A stretch of 64,000 bases of DNA, from assembly GCF_004122035.1 (NCBI RefSeq), contig NZ_SAXA01000001.1:124001-188000 (forward strand), in the 5' to 3' direction. Origin of the DNA: Ancylomarina salipaludis (GTDB lineage Bacteria > Bacteroidota > Bacteroidia > Bacteroidales > Marinifilaceae). Made by a program: the position numbers and the translations under genes. Below, in pieces: positions 44,103-53,877 of this stretch; within the stretch, counting starts at the first letter, position 1, and every line of letters begins with the position of its first letter. The notes below the pieces were generated by a model that was not told where the DNA came from, did no database searches, and was given only the letters and a program-made list of their open reading frames with translations.

Positions 44103-45629
44103 TCAACTCTTAACCTGCCACTTAAACTTCAAAACTAAATCTTTCAAAAGATCTATAATAATGGTCTTTTCTGAACTATTTATTGCAAACAGATACATAA
44201 ACAAAGCATAAATGGCCAGGAATAAAATGTTTTTAATTCCAAAATTTAACCAACCTGTTCCGGGCAATTCTCTAATAAAAGAACCAATTATCAGAATAAT
44301 TAAAAATGTTGGTAATATCCTTTTTAGAAGTCCCTTAAAGAATGTCAGTATATTTAACTTCAATTTTCTACTGTAATAAACATTAACCACAACAAGGGCA
44401 ATTAACCACCCTAAAACAATACCATAAGTAACACCTAATATTCCTAATGAGTCTATTAAAAACCAACCGAGGATTGTTCCCAGCGTAATAAATAAAAGGT
44501 AAACAAGAGCTTTGAAATAAAATTTATTATTTGCCTCAAGCAACGAATTGGCAAAGTTTTGAGCCAGAGGTATTGTATACGCAAGCATAATAACCAATCC
44601 AATTTTCCAGGCAATATGATAGGTGCTGCCTACCCATAACAGGATAAACTGTTGGCCGAAAAGTATAAAAGCGCCTAGTATTGCCAATAGTACGATTAGT
44701 GATAAACGTCCTATCCTGACCATCATTGAAGTTAACTCGGCTCCTGATGCATTGGCAACCATCATTTGAGTTGCACGAGGTAAAAAAACGGAGGATATTG
44801 CGCCTGAAAAACTGCTGTAATAATTCCCCAGTAATATACCGACTGCATAAATAGCCACAGATACAGAATCTAATTTAATACCTATAATAACCTGTCCGCC
44901 TCGCAATTGAAATTGTTGTACGATTGCAAAAACAAATATCCAAATTGAGTATGAGAATATTTGTTTCACAAATCCCATTTCAAACTTGTGAAGTTTGAAA
45001 GTCACCCTTAATTTTTTGAGAACATAATAGCTATTAAATAGTATAACCATCAAATTCATTAGGGTGTCCAAGACAACAAGACCAATGGCATCACCACCTA
45101 ATAATAATAGTCCGACAACAAGTAATGAACGAACTAAATAACGCAAGATGTTTACCATTCGGGGGAACACAAAATGCTCATAAGCAGAACAAATTGCAGA
45201 GAATGCACCTCCGGGCAAAGTAATTGCCATATTGAATACCAACAAAATAAACATGATCTTGGCCTTACCAATCTCACTATCTGTTAGCGAATCGCCAAAC
45301 ATGACATCTAAAGAGAAATATAATGCAACGCCCAATAAAACAACTAAAAGAGAAATTGCACCATAGATCCACATGCTTATGGCCAGAAAATTTTGTTCGC
45401 CTTTTTTATCCCCTTCTGCCTGATATTTAGCAACAAAACGAATGATCGCATTATTCAGACCAAAATCTAAAACACTGATGTAACCAACAAATGCTCCAAT
45501 AAGCGTATATAAACCATATTCTGCATCACCTAACTTATGGATTATAAACGGGGTTAGTACTAAACCAACGATATTGGTTAGAATTATTGATAAATATGAA
45601 AGTAAAGCACCTTTCTTTAACTGACTCAT
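44103..45629 (-). CDS. wzx: Wzx-type lipid-linked oligosaccharide flippase
   Basis: A 508-aa membrane protein of the MOP/MATE superfamily with about 14 hydrophobic helices. Start SQLKKGALLSYLSIILTNIVGLVLTPFIIHKLG and LGDAEYGLYTLIGAFVGYISVLDFGLNNAIIRFVAKY are typical of Wzx/polysaccharide biosynthesis proteins. It flips undecaprenyl-linked repeat units across the inner membrane. It lies between the Wzc gene and the sugar-modifying genes. Confidence 0.93.
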   Translation of the reverse strand: MSQLKKGALLSYLSIILTNIVGLVLTPFIIHKLGDAEYGLYTLIGAFVGYISVLDFGLNNAIIRFVAKYQAEGDKKGEQNFLAISMWIYGAISLLVVLLGVALYFSLDVMFGDSLTDSEIGKAKIMFILLVFNMAITLPGGAFSAICSAYEHFVFPRMVNILRYLVRSLLVVGLLLLGGDAIGLVVLDTLMNLMVILFNSYYVLKKLRVTFKLHKFEMGFVKQIFSYSIWIFVFAIVQQFQLRGGQVIIGIKLDSVSVAIYAVGILLGNYYSSFSGAISSVFLPRATQMMVANASGAELTSMMVRIGRLSLIVLLAILGAFILFGQQFILLWVGSTYHIAWKIGLVIMLAYTIPLAQNFANSLLEANNKFYFKALVYLLFITLGTILGWFLIDSLGILGVTYGIVLGWLIALVVVNVYYSRKLKLNILTFFKGLLKRILPTFLIILIIGSFIRELPGTGWLNFGIKNILFLAIYALFMYLFAINSSEKTIIIDLLKDLVLKFKWQVKS

Positions 45630-45721
45630 TATGGAATGTAATATTTCATAGGTGATTAAATTTATATCCTTATAATTAGCACGTTAACTATCATAAAGAA
45701 AATCGTTTTAAATATTCACTT

Positions 45722-48205
45722 TCAACTATTGATATATTCTTTATTTAAACTATAGCCATAAACATAACTGTAACCATAACCGTACCTTGCCGTTTTAATC
45801 CCATTTAAAACAAGTCCAAGATTGTTGATTTTAGCTTCTCCCAACAATTTCATATTATGTTCTAAGAATGATTTATGAGTAAACTGGTGACGAACAACAA
45901 AAATTGTTGTGTTGGCGTAAGGACTTAATAGCAAAGCATCAGTTACAATCCCAACAGGACTTGTATCGATTACGATACAATCATAGCGTTTTTCCAACTC
46001 CTCAAACAAAATCCGTGTTTGCTTTGAATCAATCAATTCAGCAGGATTAGGTGGCAGAGGGCCTGAAACAATACAATCTAAATTTTTATATTCCGTAGGA
46101 TGAATCACTTCATCTAGATTATTGGTTCCTATTAAATAGGAGGTTATTCCCGATTCATCCGACATATTCAAGTATTCTCCCAGTTGGGGTTTTCTAAGAT
46201 CAAAGCCAAGTAAAATCGTTTTTCTTCCTGCAAGTGCAAGAATTCCCGCGATGTTAACTGCACAAAACGATTTCCCCTCTCCGGCAGTCGATGAAGTGAC
46301 AAGTATGGTCTGTTTATCACTTCCATTTTTAAAATAATCCATACGCGTACGCATGGCTCTAAAAGCTTCGGTTATTGGATCGCGTGGATACATTTGTGTT
46401 AACACTCCTGCATCTTTCTTACTAAGAGCGATATTGCCAATGATAGGTACAGAAGTTATCTCTTCAATGTCCTCTTTAGTTTGAATTTTATTATTAAAAA
46501 ATTCTTTTAAAAAGATGAATAAGGCTGGTAGCAATACCCCAAATAAAGTTCCCAATTGAAAAATAAGAACTGTTTTAGGCTCGATTATCTCCTTAAAATA
46601 AGCCCTTTCAATAATCTCGTTATCCGGCAGGTTAGACGCCTTTTGAATTTGAGCTTCAACGCGTTTTTCCAATAACATTGTATAAAGATTATTCGTCAGA
46701 TCAAAGTTTCGTTTGATATTCATAAATTGTTGCTCCTTACCTGGAAGCAAATTCTGTTCTCTCGAAATACTGGTCTTTTGTTTATTTAAAACCGATTGCT
46801 GATGACTAATATATTCTTGTTGCGAATTGATATTTTCATACAAAGTAGCTAAAAGAGTTGCCTCTTGCCTCTCCAATTTTTCCAAATACGGGTTATTCAA
46901 CTTCTCTTTCCCTTTATACTGAAATAATGCTGAACGAACTGTTGCCAACTGAGTTATATATTCACTTAAAACAGTCTGTTCCAATCCCACTGATGCTGGT
47001 GAAATTAAATTATTATAATCCTCTCTCTTATTTAAATAACCTTTGAGACGTTTGAAATAGGATGCCTGCATTTCTAATTTCAACAACTCAGCATCAATTT
47101 CTTGTAATCTCGTATATGCCGCTTCGACCTGAACAGTTGGCATCACAACCTTATTGGAAGTTCTGAAACGTTGAAGCTTAGCACCCACTCGTCCCAAAGT
47201 ATCACCTAAACCATAGAGTTGCTGATCAATGAATGAGATTGTATTGTTCGCTATCAGATTCTTTTGATCCAAACCATCCTGTATCCAGACTTCCATTAAT
47301 TTATTTAGAAAAGCTATGGATTTTTCAAGGCAGGTTCCTGTAGTTGACATATTGGCAATTGATGCCCCTTTTGCTGCATATGAGACATCAATCTCTTTGA
47401 AATCCTCAATCATTCGTTTATTATCACGAATGACGAAGAAAAAATCATTCTCATCGACTAACTGTAGAAAATCTGGCCACAAACTTTCAATTGAAAAACC
47501 AAAATTCTTCCCCACAATCACTTTTCCTAATTCAAGCTTTTCATCCAAATTAAAATCATTGACTTCATCAACATCTTCATCCTTTAAAAAACTATGAACA
47601 ACCAGATCCTCACCTTTGGCAACCAATCTTAATTGCCCATCTTCTCCTTTTTTAATATGAAATTCCACATCAATAAGCTGAGGTTGAGTCGGATCTAAAA
47701 TAACTTTAAACGGTTTGTCTAAATAAAATTCATGAGTCCCATGCTGCCCCGTTGAAAATAAAAAAGCATTGATTGCATCAAAAATATTATCTGCGCTATA
47801 TTCCTCTATATCAATATTTTTTCTGGAAAAATAACTCACATTAAAATCCAACTGCTCCAGTGTTTGCAATATCTGAGATTCAGTTTTCAACAAAATAACC
47901 TGATTTTCAAAATTTTGCATATCCGGAGTCGAAAATCCACTCATCATTGCCATTTCGTCTGACAATTGCCCCTTAGACTCACTCTTAATCAGAACTGTTG
48001 AATTGATTTTATATACAGGTGTCGTATATTTATTTATTAAGAAAGCTGTCAAAAGCCCAATAAAGATGAAGCACACAAACCACATCCACTTATTCAAAAA
48101 AAGATAAATCCACTTCTTAATGTTTGGCTTTTCTGTCTTTGAAACATTCCTAAGACTGAATACGTCATCAGCGATTGATCTATTATGATTATTTGAATGA
48201 TACAT
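45722..48205 (-). CDS. wzc: Wzc-type polysaccharide co-polymerase and BY-kinase
   Basis: An 827-aa protein with two membrane helices (about 33-52 and about 545-565), a large periplasmic Wzz/GNVR part with long coiled coils between them, and a C-terminal cytosolic tyrosine kinase: Walker A STAGEGKS near 640, Walker A' ILLGFDLRKPQ, Walker B CIVIDTSPVG, then the Tyr-rich tail YGYGYSYVYGYS for autophosphorylation. It controls chain length and gates export with the outer-membrane Wza lipoprotein encoded 73 nt upstream. Kinase and co-polymerase are fused, as usual in Bacteroidota. Confidence 0.95.
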   Translation of the reverse strand: MYHSNNHNRSIADDVFSLRNVSKTEKPNIKKWIYLFLNKWMWFVCFIFIGLLTAFLINKYTTPVYKINSTVLIKSESKGQLSDEMAMMSGFSTPDMQNFENQVILLKTESQILQTLEQLDFNVSYFSRKNIDIEEYSADNIFDAINAFLFSTGQHGTHEFYLDKPFKVILDPTQPQLIDVEFHIKKGEDGQLRLVAKGEDLVVHSFLKDEDVDEVNDFNLDEKLELGKVIVGKNFGFSIESLWPDFLQLVDENDFFFVIRDNKRMIEDFKEIDVSYAAKGASIANMSTTGTCLEKSIAFLNKLMEVWIQDGLDQKNLIANNTISFIDQQLYGLGDTLGRVGAKLQRFRTSNKVVMPTVQVEAAYTRLQEIDAELLKLEMQASYFKRLKGYLNKREDYNNLISPASVGLEQTVLSEYITQLATVRSALFQYKGKEKLNNPYLEKLERQEATLLATLYENINSQQEYISHQQSVLNKQKTSISREQNLLPGKEQQFMNIKRNFDLTNNLYTMLLEKRVEAQIQKASNLPDNEIIERAYFKEIIEPKTVLIFQLGTLFGVLLPALFIFLKEFFNNKIQTKEDIEEITSVPIIGNIALSKKDAGVLTQMYPRDPITEAFRAMRTRMDYFKNGSDKQTILVTSSTAGEGKSFCAVNIAGILALAGRKTILLGFDLRKPQLGEYLNMSDESGITSYLIGTNNLDEVIHPTEYKNLDCIVSGPLPPNPAELIDSKQTRILFEELEKRYDCIVIDTSPVGIVTDALLLSPYANTTIFVVRHQFTHKSFLEHNMKLLGEAKINNLGLVLNGIKTARYGYGYSYVYGYSLNKEYINS

Positions 48206-48278
48206 GATCTTTGTTTAAATAGAAATTCTAAATGGAACACAAAAATGACTCCCTAAGAAAAAACAATACGGTTCGAGT

Positions 48279-49061
48279 TTACTTAAGAGAATTGGCCAAT
48301 AAAAAGAAACTGATAATACTGGTTACTAAACCCAAAGAGAAGGTTTCTCCAAAACCAAACATTTTAGCTTTTATAGGTTCTACATAAATCAAATCATTAG
48401 GCTGGATGTAATAATTCTGACTATCCACCAGATTCAAATCCGTCAAATCAACATTTATCGTTTTAGTCCCTTCTGTTGTGGGACGTACAATTCGAACACG
48501 CTTTCGTTTACCGTAAATAGTTAAATCTCCGGCTAAAGAAATCGCTTCAAAAATGGTTAATTGATCCTTATTCATATTATACTGTCCTGGCGAATGCACT
48601 TCTCCCAAAATTGTAAACTGCGTATTCGTCAATTGAACCTGAAGTGTGAAAGTGTCAATATGCTTTTTAAGGATATCCTGCATTTTAACTTTAACCTCCT
48701 TTAATGTTAAATCAACCACTTTAATCTGTCCAACGTAGGGAAAATCAATATCACCCTCATCACTCACCTGATAGCTTTGGAACTTTAAAGAACTAGGGTC
48801 TCCCATGGTATTCATATTCATTTGACCGGCATCCAAATTGTACAGACTAGCCACAGCCTCATCAGGTGTTAAAACTCTAATGTAAATATAATCTCTTGGC
48901 TGAATCGTATAAGCTTCAGTAACTTCAACCGCTTTAGTATAAAGGTTGATATAACTTTTCTTTCCACTCACATCGCGCATGTAAATGGTTCTTTTCTGAG
49001 GAATGCACGAAACAAACATGGCTGACAACAACAGAAAAATGATAAGCCTATTAAATTTCAT
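48279..49061 (-). CDS. wza: Wza-type polysaccharide export lipoprotein
   Basis: A 260-aa lipoprotein: signal peptide with Cys19 (MFVSCIPQKR), Poly_export domain (YTIQPRDYIYIRVLTPDE), SLBB domain (FTILGEVHSPGQYNMNKDQLTIFEAISLAG) and a C-terminal hydrophobic helix (LVTSIISFFLLANSL) that could span the outer membrane. It forms the export pore with Wzc. The preceding sequence of 47 nt separates it from the acyl-AMP ligase gene. Confidence 0.93.
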   Translation of the reverse strand: MKFNRLIIFLLLSAMFVSCIPQKRTIYMRDVSGKKSYINLYTKAVEVTEAYTIQPRDYIYIRVLTPDEAVASLYNLDAGQMNMNTMGDPSSLKFQSYQVSDEGDIDFPYVGQIKVVDLTLKEVKVKMQDILKKHIDTFTLQVQLTNTQFTILGEVHSPGQYNMNKDQLTIFEAISLAGDLTIYGKRKRVRIVRPTTEGTKTINVDLTDLNLVDSQNYYIQPNDLIYVEPIKAKMFGFGETFSLGLVTSIISFFLLANSLK

Positions 49062-49108
49062 AATATGAAGTATTGATTTACAAATTCGAATTAACTAATC
49101 TTCAACAT

Positions 49109-50584
49109 TTAAACTGCATGGATGTTTTTCACTTTTTTACCAGAAGCATTCACATGCATATGCCTCGCAAAAGACATGAATTGTGGTATTTTATAAGTAG
49201 CCAAATTCTGACTACAGGTTCTTAATATTTTGGATTTTACTTGCTCGATTTCTGTTTCACCATTCAAAACGATATGGGCTTTAAGACTCTCTCCCAATAA
49301 TTCATCAAATACGCCTTCAATTGTGCAATCAACAACCTCTGTAACTGATAATATAACCGACTCAATTTCCTTAGGACTTACCCTTTTTCCTCCGAGCTTG
49401 ATAATTTCTTTTTTACGACTATCCAGAAAAATGTAACCATCATCATCAACTGATCCGATATCGCCAGTATGCAACCACCCCTTTTTTAGCACCTCTTCTG
49501 TCCCAGCCAAATCTTTATAATAGCCTTGCATAATGTTGTCGCCTTTAGCAACAATCTCTCCCAATTCTCCTGTTTTTAAAATATTTCCATCTGAATCAAT
49601 AATTCTAAGCTCAACACCCGCAATTGCTTTGCCTATCGATCCCATCTTTTCAGTGAGTAGCTCCGGTGGTAAAAACGATAGACGTGCTGTTGCCTCAGTC
49701 TGACCATACATCACATAAAATGCAATCTGAGGAAACACCTGAATAAAGGTTTCGATAAAAACATTATGCAACTTGCCTCCTGCTTGAGTCACATACCTCA
49801 GATCCGGAAAGTCTGAGGATAAAAAGCTTTTCGATTTCTTCAGCAAAATCTGAAAATGACTTGGTACGCCTGCAAAACCGGTACACTTATATTTTTTCAA
49901 CTTCTCAATAAACGAACCAATAAAAATGAAATTATTGATCAAGACCAATGCCGCCCCAACTTTCAGATGGGTATGCAAAAGCGATAAACCATAGCAGTAA
50001 TAAAACGGCAGCACAACACCCATAATATCAGTGGTTCTCAATTCCAAATAATCAATTATGGAATGCGTATTGGCTATAATGTTCCGATGACTTAACATGA
50101 CTCCCTTAGGGATTCCCGTTGAACCGGATGTGTAAAGAATCAAGGCTAAACGGTTGTCATCAAACTTCTTTTCGTTAAGCTTTGAGTCAATTACCTTTTG
50201 AGATATAATCTCTTCAAAATCGACCTCATTAAAACAAACAGCTCTTGAATTTTCCGGTGCAGATTTCTTCATTCTGAAATCGATTATGCAAGCTGCATCG
50301 GTCGTCTTAACAATATAAGATAAATTTGAATTCTCGATTGACGGATCCAAAGGCACACACACATTACCCGATTTTAAAATTGCCAAATAAGCAATGATTG
50401 AGAATAATGAATTCTCAGAGATCAGTATGATATTTCGATTTTCGCTAATGTTATTTTTTAGATGAAAAGCAAACGCAAGACTATGCTGATAAATCTGTAT
50501 AAAGGATGCGTCCCGACTCTCTCCCAATAAAAAATCGCAAGTCAGATTTTTTGATTCATCAAACAAATAATCAAATGCATTCAT
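49109..50584 (-). CDS. Acyl/aminoacyl-AMP ligase (ANL superfamily)
   Basis: A 491-aa ANL enzyme. Core motifs: ILYTSGSTGIPKGVMLSHRN near 150-170, VMYGQTEATARLSFLP, GWLHTGDIGSVDDDGYIF, DSRKKEIIKLGGKRVSPKEIE and a C-terminal catalytic lysine in NASGKKVKNIH (483-484). Such stand-alone ligases adenylate a fatty, hydroxy or amino acid and can load it on a carrier protein. An ACP gene lies 3 kb upstream in the same operon, with NAD-synthase-like and AsnB-like genes between, so the product is probably an ACP-bound acyl or amino acid for decorating the glycan. Substrate unknown. Confidence 0.87.
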   Translation of the reverse strand: MNAFDYLFDESKNLTCDFLLGESRDASFIQIYQHSLAFAFHLKNNISENRNIILISENSLFSIIAYLAILKSGNVCVPLDPSIENSNLSYIVKTTDAACIIDFRMKKSAPENSRAVCFNEVDFEEIISQKVIDSKLNEKKFDDNRLALILYTSGSTGIPKGVMLSHRNIIANTHSIIDYLELRTTDIMGVVLPFYYCYGLSLLHTHLKVGAALVLINNFIFIGSFIEKLKKYKCTGFAGVPSHFQILLKKSKSFLSSDFPDLRYVTQAGGKLHNVFIETFIQVFPQIAFYVMYGQTEATARLSFLPPELLTEKMGSIGKAIAGVELRIIDSDGNILKTGELGEIVAKGDNIMQGYYKDLAGTEEVLKKGWLHTGDIGSVDDDGYIFLDSRKKEIIKLGGKRVSPKEIESVILSVTEVVDCTIEGVFDELLGESLKAHIVLNGETEIEQVKSKILRTCSQNLATYKIPQFMSFARHMHVNASGKKVKNIHAV

Positions 50585-50602
50585 ACAATCGGATTTATAA
50601 GC

Positions 50603-51580
50603 TCAAAAAATAGGCGCAGCTCTCAAATAGCTGGTTGTGTGTTGTTTTCTTTCAAAATTCTTAAAGATATTATGAATTTCGTCTACTGACTTTTGAAGCA
50701 CTTTAGCAATTTCCTCTTCACGATATTGATTCTCCCAGGCATACCAAATCAGGTCCATTTCTTTAAAAGGCATTTGGTAGAAAAATTCCTCTTGAGTCTG
50801 TTCGGCACTATAGGTATCAGTAGTTGGCGTACGATCGATTATCTCTTGAGGAATACCCAGGTATTCAGCCAATTGATAAACCTGAGTTTTATAAAGATGC
50901 CCTATAGGCATGAGATCAGCCCCCCCATCACCAAACTTCACAAAAAAACCTTGCTCAACCTCATGCTTATTGGGTGTTCCAACAACAGCGTAATGAAGAC
51001 TTTCTGCATGATAATACAGCATTGCCATTCTACTGCGCTGCTTAAAATTTGTTGCAGCTACAATCTGCAAATATTCATTAACCGGCAAAAGCTTGCTCAA
51101 TATCTCCCCCGCAGATGTAATAATCGTCAATGAAAATAATGAAGGAAGATTCTGCCCAATATTCTGCTTGATTTCAATCTTGGCTTTATCTGTTAATGGA
51201 TTAAATTCAGGAAACACTCTTGCAATCGCCTCATCTCTTCGCTTATAACACCCGAAACCTTCAAGCGTTGCAGTAATATTTTCAACAACTGTCCTGACGC
51301 CAAACTTATTGGCTAAAGCTTGTGCTAATGTTAAACTTTCAGGACTCGAATCTCTCTCCGGCATTAAAATGCCGATCACATTTTCCTGCCCTAATGCGCG
51401 ACATGCCAAAGCAAGTACAACCGAAGAATCAATACCTCCGCTTATGCCTACTACAGCACCTCTTCGTCTCAACTGATTCTTAATATTTCCCCTAAGTTTG
51501 TGACAAATTTCATCACATACCAACTCGATATTTTCGATATTTAAAATCTCTTTTGAGAAAGCTTTGCTTGTTGTTTCCAT
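50603..51580 (-). CDS. NAD-synthase-like (NadE) ammonia-dependent ligase
   Basis: A 325-aa N-type PP-loop enzyme: GISGGIDSSVVLALACRALG with the pyrophosphate loop at 46-53, ATNFKQRSRMAMLYYHAE, VVGTPNKHEVEQGFFVKFGDGGADLMPIGHLYKTQVYQLA and RTPTTDT, as in NadE. There is no glutaminase domain, so ammonia would be the nitrogen source unless the adjacent AsnB supplies it. It starts 1 nt after the AsnB stop and 18 nt before the acyl-AMP ligase, a very tight setting that argues for a special amide-forming role and not housekeeping NAD synthesis. The latter cannot be excluded. Confidence 0.85.
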   Translation of the reverse strand: METTSKAFSKEILNIENIELVCDEICHKLRGNIKNQLRRRGAVVGISGGIDSSVVLALACRALGQENVIGILMPERDSSPESLTLAQALANKFGVRTVVENITATLEGFGCYKRRDEAIARVFPEFNPLTDKAKIEIKQNIGQNLPSLFSLTIITSAGEILSKLLPVNEYLQIVAATNFKQRSRMAMLYYHAESLHYAVVGTPNKHEVEQGFFVKFGDGGADLMPIGHLYKTQVYQLAEYLGIPQEIIDRTPTTDTYSAEQTQEEFFYQMPFKEMDLIWYAWENQYREEEIAKVLQKSVDEIHNIFKNFERKQHTTSYLRAAPIF

Positions 51581-51581
51581 G

Positions 51582-53543
51582 CTAGACTAAATTCAACAGC
51601 GTTAATTTACAATCAATTAATTCAGATTTATTTAAAGTCTTTTTATGCTTGTTCACAAACAAATCATTTAAGATTTGAGTTGATAGAATTCCCATAAAAG
51701 CCATCTTGTCAACTTCTGAAATATTCTGTCCGGAATGTATTTTCAAACTCAGCCTTTTCACTCTATCCGGATTAAAAAGACCTGCAGATTCAATTGCTTT
51801 ATCTGACAACAAATCTTTCACATAATCAGAATCATTATAATTTACTAAAGGTGATCGGTAAGCCTGCTTGGGGCGATTAATAATTGCATCGGGTAATTGC
51901 CCATGCATCATCTTTTTCAATAAAAACTTCTCATCCAGACATTTCAATTTAAATTCGGGAGGAAGTTTCATACAAAATTCAATAATTCGATGATCCAAAA
52001 ACGGATACCGTCCTTCCACTGAATTTGCCATAGCCATTCGATCGCCCTGAGAGGATAACAAATACCCAGACATAAATAAATTGATTTCGAGCCACTGTGC
52101 CCGGGACAATAAATCTACACCCTTGAATTTATCACCTAATTTTGATTCCAGTTCCGGAACAGGATCGTAATCATTAAGTTCAAACTTTAAATGATCAGAC
52201 AAATACTGTTTTATCCTCGACGTATTTTTCCACCTGAGCAAATGTGAATAAACCAAAGAGTCGGTTTCTGTCAACTTGTAGGAGAAAAATAGATTCAAGG
52301 CCTTTGCCCCGTTCATTTGCGACAAATAAGGATATAAGCGTTTCAATAATAAAGGACGAATTTTAGATTGAGGGTCTTTCGCCCAAAACTGTCTGATGAT
52401 CGCTTCTTTAAAAATATTATACCCACCTAAAAGTTCATCAGCACCTTCACCGGTAATAACGACTTTTATATCATTCTTCTTAACTAAACCTGACAATATA
52501 CCCATTGGTGCTGGAGCACTTCGCAATACAGGTGATTCAAGATGCCAGATTACATCTGCAATTTTTTGTGAAATATCATTCTGCACACACTGAACACTTC
52601 GATGTTCTGTTCCGAAAAAATCGACAGCTTGCTTTTGATAATCAGCTTCATCGTATTCTTTATCTTCAAAGCTCAAAGAGAAAGTCTGTAATTGACTTTG
52701 AATATTGCCCTTAATAAATGAAGTTGTTATACTGGAGTCAAGTCCCCCACTCAAATAAGCGCCCACAGGAACATCAGCTTTCAACCTTATCTTCACAGCA
52801 TCTGAAAAAAGAGTACGAAATTCATCAATCGCCTCATCAATATTCAAATCTTGGTATTCATCCGATTTACAAAGGGGGAGCTCCCAATATTTTTCTTCTT
52901 TTATCCCCTTGTCATCTACCAAAATAAAGTGTCCCGGCTGCACTTCAAAAACATCTTTAAAAATTGTAAGTGGCGAAAGCGTTGTCCAAAAAGTGAATAC
53001 CTGACTTAAAGCTTGAGAAGAAATCTGCGCTTCGATTTGTGGATGTTCAAATAAGGCTTTCATTTCAGAAGCAAACACAATCCCATCATCAAGTTTATAA
53101 TAAAACAAGGGCCGAATCCCAACCCTATCTCTGGCAAGAAACAACTCTTTTTTTAAAGTATCCCAAATAGCGATGGCAAACTGTCCATTCAATTGATTCA
53201 AACATTCAACGCCATATTCCTCATAAAGATGTAAAACCACTTCGGTATCAGTAGTTGTCTTAAAAATATGCCCCTTTTGCTGAAGATCTTTCTTGAGATC
53301 CAAATAATTGTAGATCTCACCATTAAATACAATCCACAAGCTTTCATCTTCATTTGATAGGGGCATCCGACCATTATCAATATCGATGATACTCAAGCGA
53401 ACACTTCCTAAACCGATATCATTAGTCAGTAAAATACCACTCTGATCTGGTCCGCGATGCTTTATTCGTGTCAGCATACACTTTAAAACATCAACAGAAT
53501 CATGGGATTTACAACGAGGATAAAATCCAGCTATTCCACACAT
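51582..53543 (-). CDS. Asparagine-synthase-like glutamine amidotransferase
   Basis: A 653-aa protein from ATG 53543, so that Cys2 (MCGIAGF) becomes the catalytic N-terminal nucleophile; a longer in-frame start at 53612 would block this. The GATase_7 domain (1-190) has NRGP-like IKHRGPDQSG, NGEIYNY and DTEVVLHLYEEYG. The synthetase domain has YLSGGLDSSITTS near 270, SLSFEDKEYDE and GEGADELLGGYN. Members in polysaccharide loci amidate uronic acids or related carboxylates (compare exosortase-associated amidotransferases and WbpS-type proteins). It abuts the ACP gene (1 nt gap) and the NadE-like gene (1 nt gap). Confidence 0.9.
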   Translation of the reverse strand: MCGIAGFYPRCKSHDSVDVLKCMLTRIKHRGPDQSGILLTNDIGLGSVRLSIIDIDNGRMPLSNEDESLWIVFNGEIYNYLDLKKDLQQKGHIFKTTTDTEVVLHLYEEYGVECLNQLNGQFAIAIWDTLKKELFLARDRVGIRPLFYYKLDDGIVFASEMKALFEHPQIEAQISSQALSQVFTFWTTLSPLTIFKDVFEVQPGHFILVDDKGIKEEKYWELPLCKSDEYQDLNIDEAIDEFRTLFSDAVKIRLKADVPVGAYLSGGLDSSITTSFIKGNIQSQLQTFSLSFEDKEYDEADYQKQAVDFFGTEHRSVQCVQNDISQKIADVIWHLESPVLRSAPAPMGILSGLVKKNDIKVVITGEGADELLGGYNIFKEAIIRQFWAKDPQSKIRPLLLKRLYPYLSQMNGAKALNLFFSYKLTETDSLVYSHLLRWKNTSRIKQYLSDHLKFELNDYDPVPELESKLGDKFKGVDLLSRAQWLEINLFMSGYLLSSQGDRMAMANSVEGRYPFLDHRIIEFCMKLPPEFKLKCLDEKFLLKKMMHGQLPDAIINRPKQAYRSPLVNYNDSDYVKDLLSDKAIESAGLFNPDRVKRLSLKIHSGQNISEVDKMAFMGILSTQILNDLFVNKHKKTLNKSELIDCKLTLLNLV

Positions 53544-53544
53544 A

Positions 53545-53844
53545 TTATTTATCAGATATAACCAATTTCTTCGATTCTTCGAAGCCAATTCGTTTCGAAA
53601 TAAATGCAGCAATGCTGTTTACTGAAGCAAAATTTTCGACTAACAACTCATTGTCTTTAGTATCGATATGAAAGGTATCTCTTATGAAATCAATCAAAAA
53701 CAAAAGTCCCATAGAATCAAAAATTCCTTCTTCAAACAAAAGCGTATCATCTTTAATAACATCCTTATCCAAAAAGGTTACTTCTATAATGTACTTCAGA
53801 AGTTTTTCGTGTATTCTTCTATCCTTGGTCATACTATTCTTCAT
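53545..53844 (-). CDS. Acyl carrier protein
   Basis: A 99-aa carrier protein: acidic helical bundle with the phosphopantetheine serine Ser44 in EEGIFDSMGLLFLIDFI. The motif DSM matches ACP/PCP DSL/DSM sites. C-terminal SVNSIAAFISKRIGF completes the fold. It lies between the hexapeptide acyltransferase and AsnB genes. A stand-alone ACP outside fatty-acid synthesis genes, together with an acyl-AMP ligase, points to carrier-bound acyl or aminoacyl intermediates in glycan decoration. Confidence 0.88.
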   Translation of the reverse strand: MKNSMTKDRRIHEKLLKYIIEVTFLDKDVIKDDTLLFEEGIFDSMGLLFLIDFIRDTFHIDTKDNELLVENFASVNSIAAFISKRIGFEESKKLVISDK

Positions 53845-53877
53845 TTAATTCGATTACAGATATGGTGTATATTTCAT